Assembly: GCA_007693855.1 (NCBI GenBank)
Contig: RECU01000053.1
Location: 124,001 to 188,000, forward strand
Direction: 5' to 3'
DNA: 64,000 bases
DNA from: Gammaproteobacteria bacterium
GTDB lineage: Bacteria; Pseudomonadota; Gammaproteobacteria; Steroidobacterales; PWYM01
A program made the position numbers and the translations under genes. The notes under the pieces are model-generated. The model was not told the DNA's origin, did not search any database, and saw only the letters and a program-made list of their open reading frames with translations. How positions within the stretch are numbered: position 1 is the stretch's first letter; every line of letters starts with the position of its first letter. Below, one piece after another: positions 44,053 to 52,766 of the stretch.

Positions 44053-45258
44053 ATGGACCTCAACTTCAGTGACGCCGACCTCGCGTTCCGCGAGGAAGTC
44101 CGCGAATTTCTCCGCAACGAATACCCTGCGGACATCCGCGAGAAGATGGACCGGGGCATCCGCCTGGCGCGCGATGACTTCATGCGCTGGCAACAGACCC
44201 TGCATGCCCGGGGCTGGGCCGCGCCAAACTGGCCGGTAGAACATGGCGGCACCGGCTGGAGCGCCACGCAGAAATACATCTTCACCACCGAACTTGCGCT
44301 GGCCAACACGCCGACCATCATGCCCTTCGGGCTGTCGATGGTCGGTCCGGTGATCTACACCTACGGCAATGAAGAACAGAAGGCGCGGTTTCTGCCCGAC
44401 ATCCTCGCCAGCCGCGCCTGGTGGTGCCAGGGCTACTCCGAGCCCGGCGCGGGCTCCGATCTGGCGAGCCTCAAGACCCGCGCCGAACGCGACGGCGACC
44501 ACTACGTCATCAACGGCACCAAGACCTGGACCACACTCGGTCAGTTCGCCGACTGGATTTTCCTGCTGGCGCGCACGTCCACTGACGTCAGCCGCAAGCA
44601 GGAGGGCATCAGTTTCATCCTTGCCGACATGCGCACCCCGGGCATCAGCCTCCGGCCGATCATCACCATCGACGGCGAGCATGAGGTCAACGAGGTGCAC
44701 TTCGAGAATGTCCGGGTCCCGGTCGAGAATCTCGTTGGCGAGGAAGGCCGCGGCTGGACCTACGGCAAGGTGCTGCTGCAGCACGAACGCGCCGGCATCG
44801 CCGCGGTCGCGCGCTCGAAGTACCGTCTCGACACCCTCAAGCGCCTGGCCGCCGAAGCACCGCCCGGCGGGACGCCGCTGATGGACGACCCGGTGTTCCG
44901 GCGCAAGGTGGCCGCCGTCGAGATCGAGCTGCTGGCCCTGGAGTACACCGATCTGCGCACGCTGGCGGCCGTGGCCACGGGCGGAGCACCGGGTCCGGAA
45001 TCCTCGATCCTCAAGATCAAGGGCACAGAGGTGCAGCAGGCCATCGACGAACTCTACGTCGAGGCGGCCGGCTGTTACGCCTTCGCGTTCACCCCCGAGC
45101 TGTTCGCCTCACCGGACATCCCGGACGCCACCCGCATCGGCCCACCCTGGGCGGCCGACACCGCCCCGCACTATTTCAACGGGCGCAAGGTGTCGATCTA
45201 CGGCGGCACCAACGAAATCCAGAAGAACATCATCGCCAAGGCCGTGCTCGGCCTCTGA
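44053..45258 (+). CDS. Acyl-CoA dehydrogenase, PimC-like large subunit
   Basis: A 401-aa FAD flavoprotein. It has WWCQGYSEPGAGSDLASLKT (FAD-binding), GTKTWTTLGQFADW and, near the C-terminus, YGGTNEIQKNI, the flavin/adenine-contacting motif of this family. The opening MDLNFSDADLAFREEVREFL and overall layout match the large subunit of PimC/PimD-type (pimeloyl-CoA dehydrogenase) pairs. A smaller, divergent partner follows after 28 bases. The two probably form a heteromeric dehydrogenase for a dicarboxylic, branched or cyclic acyl-CoA. Confidence 0.92.
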   Translation: MDLNFSDADLAFREEVREFLRNEYPADIREKMDRGIRLARDDFMRWQQTLHARGWAAPNWPVEHGGTGWSATQKYIFTTELALANTPTIMPFGLSMVGPVIYTYGNEEQKARFLPDILASRAWWCQGYSEPGAGSDLASLKTRAERDGDHYVINGTKTWTTLGQFADWIFLLARTSTDVSRKQEGISFILADMRTPGISLRPIITIDGEHEVNEVHFENVRVPVENLVGEEGRGWTYGKVLLQHERAGIAAVARSKYRLDTLKRLAAEAPPGGTPLMDDPVFRRKVAAVEIELLALEYTDLRTLAAVATGGAPGPESSILKIKGTEVQQAIDELYVEAAGCYAFAFTPELFASPDIPDATRIGPPWAADTAPHYFNGRKVSIYGGTNEIQKNIIAKAVLGL

Positions 45259-45286
45259 GGCAGGACGCCGACAGGAGACATGCCCC

Positions 45287-46411
45287 ATGGATTTTTCCCT
45301 GAACGAGGACCAGGCGCTGCTGAAGGATTCGCTGGAGCGGTTCATCCAGGGCAGCTACGACTTCGACACCCGTCGGGCGAATGTGGCCAGCGAGCTCGGG
45401 TACAGCCGCGAGACCTATGCCCAGTTCGCCGAACTGGGCTGGACGGCCGTGCCGTTCAGCGAGGCGGACGGCGGCCTGGACGGCGGGCCGATCGAGCTGA
45501 TGGTGATGATGGAGCAGTTCGGCCGGGGTCTGGTGATCGAGCCCTACTTCGCATCCATCGTGCTCGCCGGCGCCGCACTGCGCCATGCCGGCGACGACGA
45601 CGCCAAGGCCCGCTGGCTGGCCGGCCTGATCGACGGTTCACTGACCGGCGCGCTGGCGCTGCAGGAGCCACAGTCACGTTTCGATCTCGCCAACGTGCGT
45701 ACCCGGGCCGAGCGCAGTGATGAGGGCTGGCGCCTGACCGGGCACAAGGCGGTGGTGCTGAATGCCCGCGATGCGGATGTCATCCTGGTGCCGGCACGGA
45801 CCCGCGGCCGGGACCGGGACCGTGACGGCATCACGCTGTTTGCGCTGGCCGCCGGCACCCCTGGAATGACCACGCGCGCCTACCCCACGGTCGACGGCAT
45901 GCAGGCCGCCGAAGTCATCCTCGAAGATGTCCAGCTGCCCGCCGATGCCGTGCTCGGCCACGAGGATGGCGCGCTTGCGGTGCTGGAGGCCGTCACCCGT
46001 GAGGCCCTGCTGGCCGTTTGTGCCGAAGCGGTCGGCATCATGGCGGTACTGGTCGAGAAGACCGTCGACTACAGCAAGAACCGCAAACAGTTCGGCCTGC
46101 CGATCGGCGCGTTCCAGGCGCTCCAGCACCGCATGGTCGAGATGTTCATGGAGCATGAGCAGACCCGTTCGCTGCTCTACATGGCCGCGATGAAGCTCGC
46201 GGCCGGCGCACCGGATGTCGACCGCGCGCTCTCGGCGCTGAAATACCAGGTCGGCCGGTCCGGCCGGCGCATCGGCCAGGAAGCGGTGCAGCTGCATGGC
46301 GGCATGGGGGTGACCCACGAGCTCGACGTGGCGCACTACTTCAAGCGCCTGACCATGATCGACCTGGCCTACGGCAATGCCGACCACCACCTGAGCCGTT
46401 TCGCGGCCTGA
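45287..46411 (+). CDS. Acyl-CoA dehydrogenase, PimD-like small subunit
   Basis: A 374-aa acyl-CoA dehydrogenase homologue. MDFSLNEDQALLKDSLERFIQGSYDF fits PimD-like small subunits. The family core is present (RKQFGLPIGAFQALQHRMVEM, QLHGGMGVTHELDVAHYFKRL). The usual GGTxEI near the C-terminus is replaced by YGNADHHLSRF. Such loss is common in one subunit of alpha2-beta2 dehydrogenases that share a single FAD site per pair. It is cotranscribed with the large subunit. Confidence 0.9.
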   Translation: MDFSLNEDQALLKDSLERFIQGSYDFDTRRANVASELGYSRETYAQFAELGWTAVPFSEADGGLDGGPIELMVMMEQFGRGLVIEPYFASIVLAGAALRHAGDDDAKARWLAGLIDGSLTGALALQEPQSRFDLANVRTRAERSDEGWRLTGHKAVVLNARDADVILVPARTRGRDRDRDGITLFALAAGTPGMTTRAYPTVDGMQAAEVILEDVQLPADAVLGHEDGALAVLEAVTREALLAVCAEAVGIMAVLVEKTVDYSKNRKQFGLPIGAFQALQHRMVEMFMEHEQTRSLLYMAAMKLAAGAPDVDRALSALKYQVGRSGRRIGQEAVQLHGGMGVTHELDVAHYFKRLTMIDLAYGNADHHLSRFAA

Positions 46412-46429
46412 CCCCCGGAGACTCCCGCC

Positions 46430-47344
46430 ATGCCCCGATCCATCGTCACCCTCACCACCGACTTCGGCACGGCTCAGCCCTACGCCGCGATGATGAAGGG
46501 TGTGATCCTGCAACGCGCGCCGGGCACCGAGGTGATCGACCTGACCCACGACATCCCGGCCTGGCAGCCCGAACTGGCGGGCTTCTGGCTGCAGCACTGC
46601 CAGCCGTGGTTCCCGAGCGGCACGGTACACCTGGCAGTGGTCGACCCGGGGGTGGGCACGGCGCGGCGCCTGCTGGCCGCGGAGTTCGGCGACCAGGTCG
46701 TCATCGCCCCCGACAACGGCCTGCTTGGCGCCCTGATCGCGCGCTATCCACGCACGCGGGTGCGCGAAGTGGCGCTCGACGCCCTTGGCGGGCTGTTGCC
46801 GGCCCGCCGCAGCGAAACCTTCCACGGCCGGGACATCTTCGCACCGATCGCCGGCGAGATGGCCGCCGGGCGACTCTCGGTGATCGGACTCGGGGACACC
46901 ACCGAGGACTATGTGCGGGGGGGCTTCACGCTGCCGGAAGTTCGTGAGGGCGTGATCCATGGCCAGGTGGTGCTGGCTGACCGCTGGGGCAACCTGGTGA
47001 CCAACGTGGAGGCGCCGCGACCGGCCGCCGAGGGCAGCCTCAAGCTGAGGCTCGCCGGGCGGGAGTTACCGATCACCCGGATCAGCTACGCCGGCCTGCC
47101 AGAGGGCCAGCCCGGGGCGCTGATCAACGCGCTGGGCCTGGTCGAGATTGCCGTCAACCAGGGCAGCGCCGCCGAGCTGCTGGACGCGGGCCCTGGGATG
47201 GGCGTGGAAATTCTCGGCGCCGAGATTCCTGCGCCGCGACCGATGCGCCCCGGCGGCCCGGGCGGTCGTCCTGGCGGCCGACCCGCCAGCGCCACTGGCG
47301 AGGCGTCAGGCCGGCCCGGCGCCGCCGGTCAGGGTCGCCCCTGA
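46430..47344 (+). CDS. SAM hydroxide adenosyltransferase (DUF62 / fluorinase-like)
   Basis: A 304-aa enzyme of the family that hydrolyses S-adenosylmethionine to adenosine and methionine. IVTLTTDFGT, VVDPGVGT, APDNGLLG and SETFHGRDIFAP are the SAM-site motifs. The C-terminal domain has DRWGNLVTN. After about residue 264 a ~40-residue Pro/Gly/Arg-rich tail follows, encoded partly over the 3' end of the convergent glnS (16-base overlap). It starts 18 bases after the acyl-CoA dehydrogenase pair, so it may be cotranscribed without being functionally linked. Confidence 0.9.
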   Translation: MPRSIVTLTTDFGTAQPYAAMMKGVILQRAPGTEVIDLTHDIPAWQPELAGFWLQHCQPWFPSGTVHLAVVDPGVGTARRLLAAEFGDQVVIAPDNGLLGALIARYPRTRVREVALDALGGLLPARRSETFHGRDIFAPIAGEMAAGRLSVIGLGDTTEDYVRGGFTLPEVREGVIHGQVVLADRWGNLVTNVEAPRPAAEGSLKLRLAGRELPITRISYAGLPEGQPGALINALGLVEIAVNQGSAAELLDAGPGMGVEILGAEIPAPRPMRPGGPGGRPGGRPASATGEASGRPGAAGQGRP

Positions 47345-49038
47345 TCTGCCGAGGACGCCGCTTCGAGCTTCGCCCAGGAATCGCGCAGACTGACCGTACG
47401 GTTCAGTATCAGCCGAGCCTCCCCATCGGCCGCATCGCGGGTGAAATACCCGCTGCGCTCAAGCTGCACCGTCTCCCCGGGTGCGAGCCCGGCCAGTGCC
47501 GGCTCAGCCAGCGCCTCGCTGATCACCACGAGCGACTCCGGATTCAGGGCCTGCAGGTAGTCCCCGCCCGCCTCGGGATCGGCTACCGCAAACAGGCGGT
47601 CATACAGGCGCAGCTCCACCGGCACCGCAGTGTCGGCATGCACCCAGTGGATCGTGCCCTTGACCTTGCGCTCGGCGCCGCTCCCGCCACTGCGGGTCTC
47701 CAGATCGACGCTGCAGCGTAGCGCCACCAGCTGGCCTCCAGCGTCGCGCTCCAGGCCTTCGCAGCGGATGATGTAGGCCCCGCGCAGGCGGACTTCGCCG
47801 CCCGGCTTCAGCCGGTGGAACTTCCGGGGTGGATCCTCCATGAAATCCTCGGCCTCGATGTAGAGCTCGCGACCGAAACTGACTTCGCGGGTGCCGCGCG
47901 AGGCGTCCGCCGGATGATTGGGCAGCGTGACGGTCTCCACCTGCCCTTCCGGCCAGTTCTCGAGAATGACTTTCAGCGGACGCTGGACCGCCAGCCGACG
48001 CTCGGCGTGGGTATTGAGGTGCTCGCGCACGGCACTCTCAAGGGCGCCCATCTCGATGGTGTTTTCCTTCTTGGTGACGCCGACCCTGCGGATGAACTCG
48101 CGCACCGCCTCCGCGGGATAGCCGCGCCGGCGCATGCCGGCCAGCGTCGGCATCCTGGGATCGTCCCAACCGGCGACGATCCCCTTGTCGACCAGCTGGC
48201 TCAGCTTGCGCTTGCTGGTGACCGTGAAGGCAAGATTCAGCCGCGAGAACTCGATCTGCTGGGGACGATGCGGCAAGGCCAGCTGATCCAGCAGCCAGTC
48301 GTACAGTGGCCGGTGATCCTCGAACTCCAGGGTGCACAGCGAGTGGGTGATGCCCTCGAAGGCATCCGAGAGCGTATGCGCGAAGTCGTACATGGGGTAG
48401 ATGCACCAGGCATCGCCGGTGCGCTGATGGGCGACCTTGCGGACCCGGTAGAGCGTTGGATCCCGCAAGTTGATATTGCCCGAAGCCATGTCGATACGGG
48501 CCCGCAGCACGCACTCGCCCTCGGCGAACTCGCCACGACGCATGCGCTCGAACAGCGCGAGATTCTCCTCCACAGTGCGATCGCGGAAGGGACTGGGCCG
48601 GCCCGGCGCGGTCAGAGTGCCCCGATACTCGCGGATCTGCTCGGCGGTCAGGTGATCGACGTAGGCCTTGCCCTGGCGGATCAGGGTCACGGCGCAGTCA
48701 TGCAGGCGCTCGAAGTAGTCCGACGCGTGGGTCAGCCGGTCCTGCCAGTCAAAGCCCAGCCAGGCCACATCCTCGCGGATGGCCTGCGCGTAGGTCTCAT
48801 CCTCGCGCAGCGGGTTGGTGTCATCGAAACGCAGGAAGCAGCGCCCGCCGAACTCCTCCGCCACCCCGAAATTCAGGCAGATCGACTTGGCATGGCCGAT
48901 ATGCAGGTAGCCGTTGGGCTCCGGCGGAAAGCGCGTGACCACGGCGCCCGCGTGCCGGCCCGCGGCCCGGTCGGCCGTAATCCGCTGGCGGATGAAATCA
49001 GCTGGGCTGGCGGCTGGGGCGGGCGGTTGGCTGGACAT
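47329..49038 (-). CDS. glnS: Glutaminyl-tRNA synthetase
   Basis: A 569-aa class I synthetase that charges tRNA-Gln. PPEPNGYLHIGHAKS holds the HIGH motif (residues 46-49), RFDDTNP is the GlnRS/GluRS block, and TSKRKLSQL is the KMSKS-like loop. The C-terminal anticodon-binding barrels are complete. The length is slightly above E. coli GlnRS. ATG 49038 is chosen; the track ORF runs back through an inverted repeat and has no ribosome site. Its 3' end overlaps the SAM-enzyme gene by 16 bases. Confidence 0.97.
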   Translation of the reverse strand: MSSQPPAPAASPADFIRQRITADRAAGRHAGAVVTRFPPEPNGYLHIGHAKSICLNFGVAEEFGGRCFLRFDDTNPLREDETYAQAIREDVAWLGFDWQDRLTHASDYFERLHDCAVTLIRQGKAYVDHLTAEQIREYRGTLTAPGRPSPFRDRTVEENLALFERMRRGEFAEGECVLRARIDMASGNINLRDPTLYRVRKVAHQRTGDAWCIYPMYDFAHTLSDAFEGITHSLCTLEFEDHRPLYDWLLDQLALPHRPQQIEFSRLNLAFTVTSKRKLSQLVDKGIVAGWDDPRMPTLAGMRRRGYPAEAVREFIRRVGVTKKENTIEMGALESAVREHLNTHAERRLAVQRPLKVILENWPEGQVETVTLPNHPADASRGTREVSFGRELYIEAEDFMEDPPRKFHRLKPGGEVRLRGAYIIRCEGLERDAGGQLVALRCSVDLETRSGGSGAERKVKGTIHWVHADTAVPVELRLYDRLFAVADPEAGGDYLQALNPESLVVISEALAEPALAGLAPGETVQLERSGYFTRDAADGEARLILNRTVSLRDSWAKLEAASSADQGRP

Positions 49039-49058
49039 GATGAACGTCGGTGCTCGGC

Positions 49059-49120
49059 AGTGGCTGTGGAGTGCTGCGCGGATTGTAATGGATGTCAGCC
49101 CGCCGCACTCCACAGCCGCT
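49059..49120 (-). repeat. Long inverted repeat upstream of glnS
   Basis: GGCTGTGGAGTGC (49062-49074) and GCACTCCACAGCC (49105-49117) are perfect 13-bp inverted arms; with one mismatch the arms extend to 16 bp. The spacer is 30 bases and contains TACAAT on the minus strand. It ends ~20 bases upstream of the glnS ATG. It could be a leader RNA hairpin or paired operator half-sites around the promoter. Confidence 0.7.
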
Positions 49121-49190
49121 ACCGTAGCACGCAGACCTGAGCCTGTAGAGCCACGCGTGAATCCAGCCCATCGGTACAGGCGTAGGTGTT

Positions 49191-49222
49191 GCGCGACAGA
49201 CACAAAACGACACTTGTCGCGC
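49191..49222. repeat. 8-bp inverted repeat in the glnS/TonB receptor gap
   Basis: GCGCGACA (49191-49198) and TGTCGCGC (49215-49222) are perfect inverted arms with a 16-base, A/C-rich spacer. No T-run follows, so it is not a terminator. Function unknown. Confidence 0.5.
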
Positions 49223-49286
49223 GGTTGGGCTGATGAAGGTGTTGGCGGCGCGCACCCCTGTGGCATTGACCTGTCCCGACAGGCGT

Positions 49287-49300
49287 GATTGTATACAGCC
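49287..49300 (+). promoter_or_regulatory. TGTATACA palindrome, candidate GntR/FCD-type operator (site 1)
   Basis: GATTGTATACAGCC, with the palindromic core TGTATACA, lies 119 bases upstream of the receptor GTG. The identical 14-mer occurs in inverted orientation at 53883-53896, upstream of the next TonB receptor. TTGTATACAA-like sites are typical of GntR-family regulators. The regulator is not in this window. Confidence 0.5.
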
Positions 49301-49418
49301 TGACCGGCAGGCTGGGGGGCCGCCGTCAGCACGCGCCAGACAGGGACAAGACTTCGGGGATCGTGCCGCCAGACGTCGAATCAAACCAGCGAATCAAAAA
49401 TCATTTAGAGGACTCGCC

Positions 49419-51899
49419 GTGAGCAAAACCACCGCTACACCGCTTCGTACCGCCGTCCGGCGGGCCATGTTGTTGTCGGGCGTCGGACTCGTGATGGGCA
49501 CGCCCGCCTACGCCCAGATCGACGAAATCGTCGTTACCGCCCGTCAGCGCGCCGAACTGCTGCAGGACGTCCCGGCGTCCGTCACGGCCTTCACCGCCGC
49601 GGACATCACTGACGCGGGTATCGTCCGTCCCGAAGATTTCATCGCGCTGACGCCCGGCGTCACCATGATCAACAGCACCGAAGCCGGTGACCTGCAGGTC
49701 AACATCCGCGGCATCAACACCTCGCGCGACGCTGAAACCAACTTCGCGCTGATCGTCGACGGCGTGCTGCTGACCAATCCGAACGCCTTCAACCAGGAGT
49801 TCGCCAACATCTCGCAGATCGAAGTGGTGAAGGGTCCCCAAGGCGCGCTGTACGGCCGCAATGCCGCGGCCGGCGCCATCATCATCACCACCGAGCAGCC
49901 GGGCAACGAGCTGCTGGGTAACGTCAAGGTCGGCGTGGGCAACAACAACACCTTCACCGGCAGCGGCTCGGTCAGCGGCCCGCTGATCGCCGACACCCTC
50001 TACGGTGGGCTGAATTTCGCCTATCGTGATTCCGACGGCCATTTCACCAATGCGTTCACCGAGCGCAAGGAAGTCGACGACTACAACGAATGGGTGGTCG
50101 GCGGGCGCCTGGTGTGGGACGTGTCCGACGCGCTGACCGTTGACATGAAGGCGCGTTACAGCGAGATCGACTCGGCGGCAATCGGCTTCAACGCCTCCTT
50201 CGCACTGCCGTTCCTGGTCGACGCCTTCGGCAACCCCGATTTCGCGCCGGACGTGAACGACCACCGTTTCGTCTACCAGAACAACGTGGTGCCGCAGAAC
50301 GAGCAGGAGAACCTGAACATCTCGATCAAGGCGGACTGGGATCTCGGCTTCGCCACGCTGACCGGCATCGCCGCGTTCAACGACCAGGAGCAGTACTTCC
50401 TGACGGATGGCACCAGCGCCGCGTTCGGCATCTACTTCGCCGAACCGACCTGTCTGGCCTCGCTGGCCGATCGTGCGGTGGACTTCCCGCAGCCTTCGCC
50501 GTTCTTCAACTTCGGCTCACCGGCAGCGAGCCTGTTGCCTCCCTACTCGGCCACCACCTGTGACGGCTACCAGTACCAGGTGCGCAACCAGGAAGATCTG
50601 TCGTTCGAGCTGCGCCTGACCTCGCCTGGCGATGCCCCCCTGCGCTGGATCGCCGGCGTGAACTACGTCGACATCGACCGCACGGTCATCGTCTCCCAGG
50701 GCGCTGACCTCAACCGCGGCTTCCTGCTCGAGCCCTACGTGCCGCCGACCGGTCCGAACCCGACTGACCTGCTGTTTTTCGATGATTACTCGAACAAGGT
50801 GTTCGCCCTGTTCGGCAACATCGGCTATGACCTGAGAGATGACCTCGAGCTCTCGGTCGCGCTGCGCTATGACCGCGAGCGCCGGCGGGTGCAGAACCGC
50901 GTGCCCACGGATGCCGTGGCACCGTTCATCAACCCCCTTGGGCTGGACGCACCGCCGATCAACCCGGCCCTGCTGTTCGCCGACACCATCCCCGCGCGCT
51001 CTGAGACCTTCAGCCAGCTGCAGCCCAAGCTCAGCCTGACCTGGTCGATCAACGACGAGTGGAGTGTGTACGGCAGTTATGGGGTCGGCTTCCGCAGCGG
51101 CGGCTTCAACTCCCAGGGCGTCGAGGCGACCATCGAAGTGTTCTATACCGACGCCTTCAACGCCCAGCTGTTCAATGCCCGCGACGAGTTCGACAAGGAA
51201 GTCTCCAAGTCTTTCGAGGCGGGCGTGAAGAGCACACTGCTTGATCGGAGATTGTCGCTCAATGCCGCCGTGTTCCACACCAGGGTCGACGACATGCAGT
51301 TCTTCAACTTCTTCGCTGGGCCGTTCGGCCTGCTGCGCGTCGTAACGAATATCGATGAGGTCGACCTGACCGGCGCCGAGGCCGATTTCCGCTTCCGCAT
51401 CAACGACAATTTCACCCTGTACGGTGGCGGCTCGGTGCTGGACAGCGAGATCAAGCGCAACTCCAACCGGCCTTACACGGTCGGTAACAAGGTGCCGATG
51501 GCGCCAACCTACACCTGGAACGTGGGCGGTCAGTTCACCACGCCCATCACACCCGCACTCGACCTCGTGGCGCGCGTAGACGTGAATGGGGTGGGCCCGA
51601 CCTGGTTCGGCGAGGTGCAGGACGGCCCCGACCAGGTGGTCCCGACCCTGTTCAGCTTCTTCTCGGGTGATCCGACGCTGCCGACCGGGGATTTCTCGCG
51701 TACCCGCCGCGATTCCTACGAGCTGGTCAACGCGCGCCTCGGTGTGCGCGCCGACAACTGGAGTGCGACGCTCTGGGCGCGGAACCTGTTCGACAAGAAG
51801 TACCTGCAGGAGATCATTCCCGCGCCGGAGTTCGGTGGCTCGTTCATCCACGACTCGCCGCGCCGGAGCTTCGGTGTGGAGCTGAACTACCTGTTCTGA
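49419..51899 (+). CDS. TonB-dependent outer-membrane receptor
   Basis: An 826-aa receptor. GTG 49419, with AGAGGA upstream, gives a signal peptide ending at AYA-Q (~residue 31); the track ORF from 49233 would put non-signal sequence first. IDEIVVTARQ is the TonB-box-like segment. The plug has VNIRGINTSRD and IEVVKGPQGALYGRNAAAG, and the barrel ends FGVELNYLF. It is monocistronic, followed by a strong terminator. The substrate is unknown. A TGTATACA palindrome upstream is shared with the receptor at 54098. Confidence 0.93.
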   Translation: MSKTTATPLRTAVRRAMLLSGVGLVMGTPAYAQIDEIVVTARQRAELLQDVPASVTAFTAADITDAGIVRPEDFIALTPGVTMINSTEAGDLQVNIRGINTSRDAETNFALIVDGVLLTNPNAFNQEFANISQIEVVKGPQGALYGRNAAAGAIIITTEQPGNELLGNVKVGVGNNNTFTGSGSVSGPLIADTLYGGLNFAYRDSDGHFTNAFTERKEVDDYNEWVVGGRLVWDVSDALTVDMKARYSEIDSAAIGFNASFALPFLVDAFGNPDFAPDVNDHRFVYQNNVVPQNEQENLNISIKADWDLGFATLTGIAAFNDQEQYFLTDGTSAAFGIYFAEPTCLASLADRAVDFPQPSPFFNFGSPAASLLPPYSATTCDGYQYQVRNQEDLSFELRLTSPGDAPLRWIAGVNYVDIDRTVIVSQGADLNRGFLLEPYVPPTGPNPTDLLFFDDYSNKVFALFGNIGYDLRDDLELSVALRYDRERRRVQNRVPTDAVAPFINPLGLDAPPINPALLFADTIPARSETFSQLQPKLSLTWSINDEWSVYGSYGVGFRSGGFNSQGVEATIEVFYTDAFNAQLFNARDEFDKEVSKSFEAGVKSTLLDRRLSLNAAVFHTRVDDMQFFNFFAGPFGLLRVVTNIDEVDLTGAEADFRFRINDNFTLYGGGSVLDSEIKRNSNRPYTVGNKVPMAPTYTWNVGGQFTTPITPALDLVARVDVNGVGPTWFGEVQDGPDQVVPTLFSFFSGDPTLPTGDFSRTRRDSYELVNARLGVRADNWSATLWARNLFDKKYLQEIIPAPEFGGSFIHDSPRRSFGVELNYLF

Positions 51900-51923
51900 T
51901 CCACCCAGCGGGTCGACCCCACA

Positions 51924-51957
51924 CACCCGGATGTCCGCAGGGGCATCCGGGTGTTTT
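51924..51957 (+). terminator. Intrinsic terminator of the TonB receptor gene
   Basis: CACCCGGATG-tccgcagggg-CATCCGGGTG is a perfect 10-bp stem followed by TTTT, 25 bases after the receptor stop. Confidence 0.9.
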
Positions 51958-52031
51958 CGTCTGGGGACCGGACGACTCGGGGGCGTCGGCGATAACGCGG
52001 CCACGGCGTACAGCAGACAGGCGGAGTCCGC

Positions 52032-52607
52032 TCAGAGTGCGAACGGCGGCTGAAGCCACAGCGCCGTCTGCGCCATCGACCACCCGAGCAGGCCACCCGC
52101 GAGCACGTCCGTCGGGTAATGCAGGCCAAGGATGACCCGCGAGGCGGCGACCAGCAGCGCAAACGGCACCAGGACGAGGGCGAGCAGCGGGAACCACGCG
52201 ATCGCCAGCGTGGTGAACAGCACCGCATGCAGGGTATGCCCACTTGGAAAACTGTAGCGATCGAGCGGTGGCGCGGCACAGACAATGCCCGCGTGCGACA
52301 CGAAGGGTCGCTCGCGCACCAGACGCCGCTTGAGCACGCCGTAGACAGCCACACCGCACAATGCCGCGATGGCCATCTGCAGGGCGGCGATCCGACCGGC
52401 GGGGCCGAGACCCAGTGCGCAGACCGCCATCAGGACATACCAGAACACGCCGTCGCCCAACCGGCTGACCACGGCGAACAGCCGTCTGACGCCCGGCTGC
52501 CGCGCCAGGGCGTTGATGCGCAGACACAGCTGCTGCTCGAGGAGGTCGCAGACCGCCAGCACGCGTGGCGGACGGCTGCGGGACGGTGTGGCGACCACGG
52601 TTTTCAT
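52032..52607 (-). CDS. PAP2-family membrane phosphatase
   Basis: A 191-aa inner-membrane phosphatase with about five hydrophobic segments and all three PAP2 motifs: KRRLVRERP, FPSGHTLHA and SRVILGLHYPTD. The family dephosphorylates phosphatidate, undecaprenyl pyrophosphate or similar lipids. It is divergent from a GT1 glycosyltransferase across 159 bases, a pairing suggestive of glycolipid synthesis. Confidence 0.92.
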   Translation of the reverse strand: MKTVVATPSRSRPPRVLAVCDLLEQQLCLRINALARQPGVRRLFAVVSRLGDGVFWYVLMAVCALGLGPAGRIAALQMAIAALCGVAVYGVLKRRLVRERPFVSHAGIVCAAPPLDRYSFPSGHTLHAVLFTTLAIAWFPLLALVLVPFALLVAASRVILGLHYPTDVLAGGLLGWSMAQTALWLQPPFAL

Positions 52608-52766
52608 GGCCTGCAGTGTCGCCGCGCGTCAAGACAGCACGATGGCAGTTCGCTGACAGTTGCATGAAATCTCGCGCAGCGTCGCGACCGCTGCCCCCGT
52701 GCCCCGTCACCTGCCTGTCACGGCGCTGAAAGGTGTCGGTAACCTACGGCAGGCTCAATACGGGGC

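Larger units (their letters stand above)
49039..49418. other. 380-base divergent intergenic region between glnS and a TonB receptor gene
   Basis: No convincing gene is present. It holds a long inverted repeat next to glnS, a second inverted repeat in the middle, a CCTGTC-cc-GACAGG palindrome (49270-49283) and a TGTATACA palindrome (49287-49300) on the receptor side. It is the longest non-coding stretch of the window and must contain both divergent promoters. TACAAT on the minus strand (49087-49082) is a possible glnS -10. Confidence 0.8.

Noticed and set aside
49191-49222. CRISPR or attachment site in the glnS/receptor gap
   Set aside because: Only single inverted repeats are present, with no direct-repeat array, integrase or tRNA nearby.
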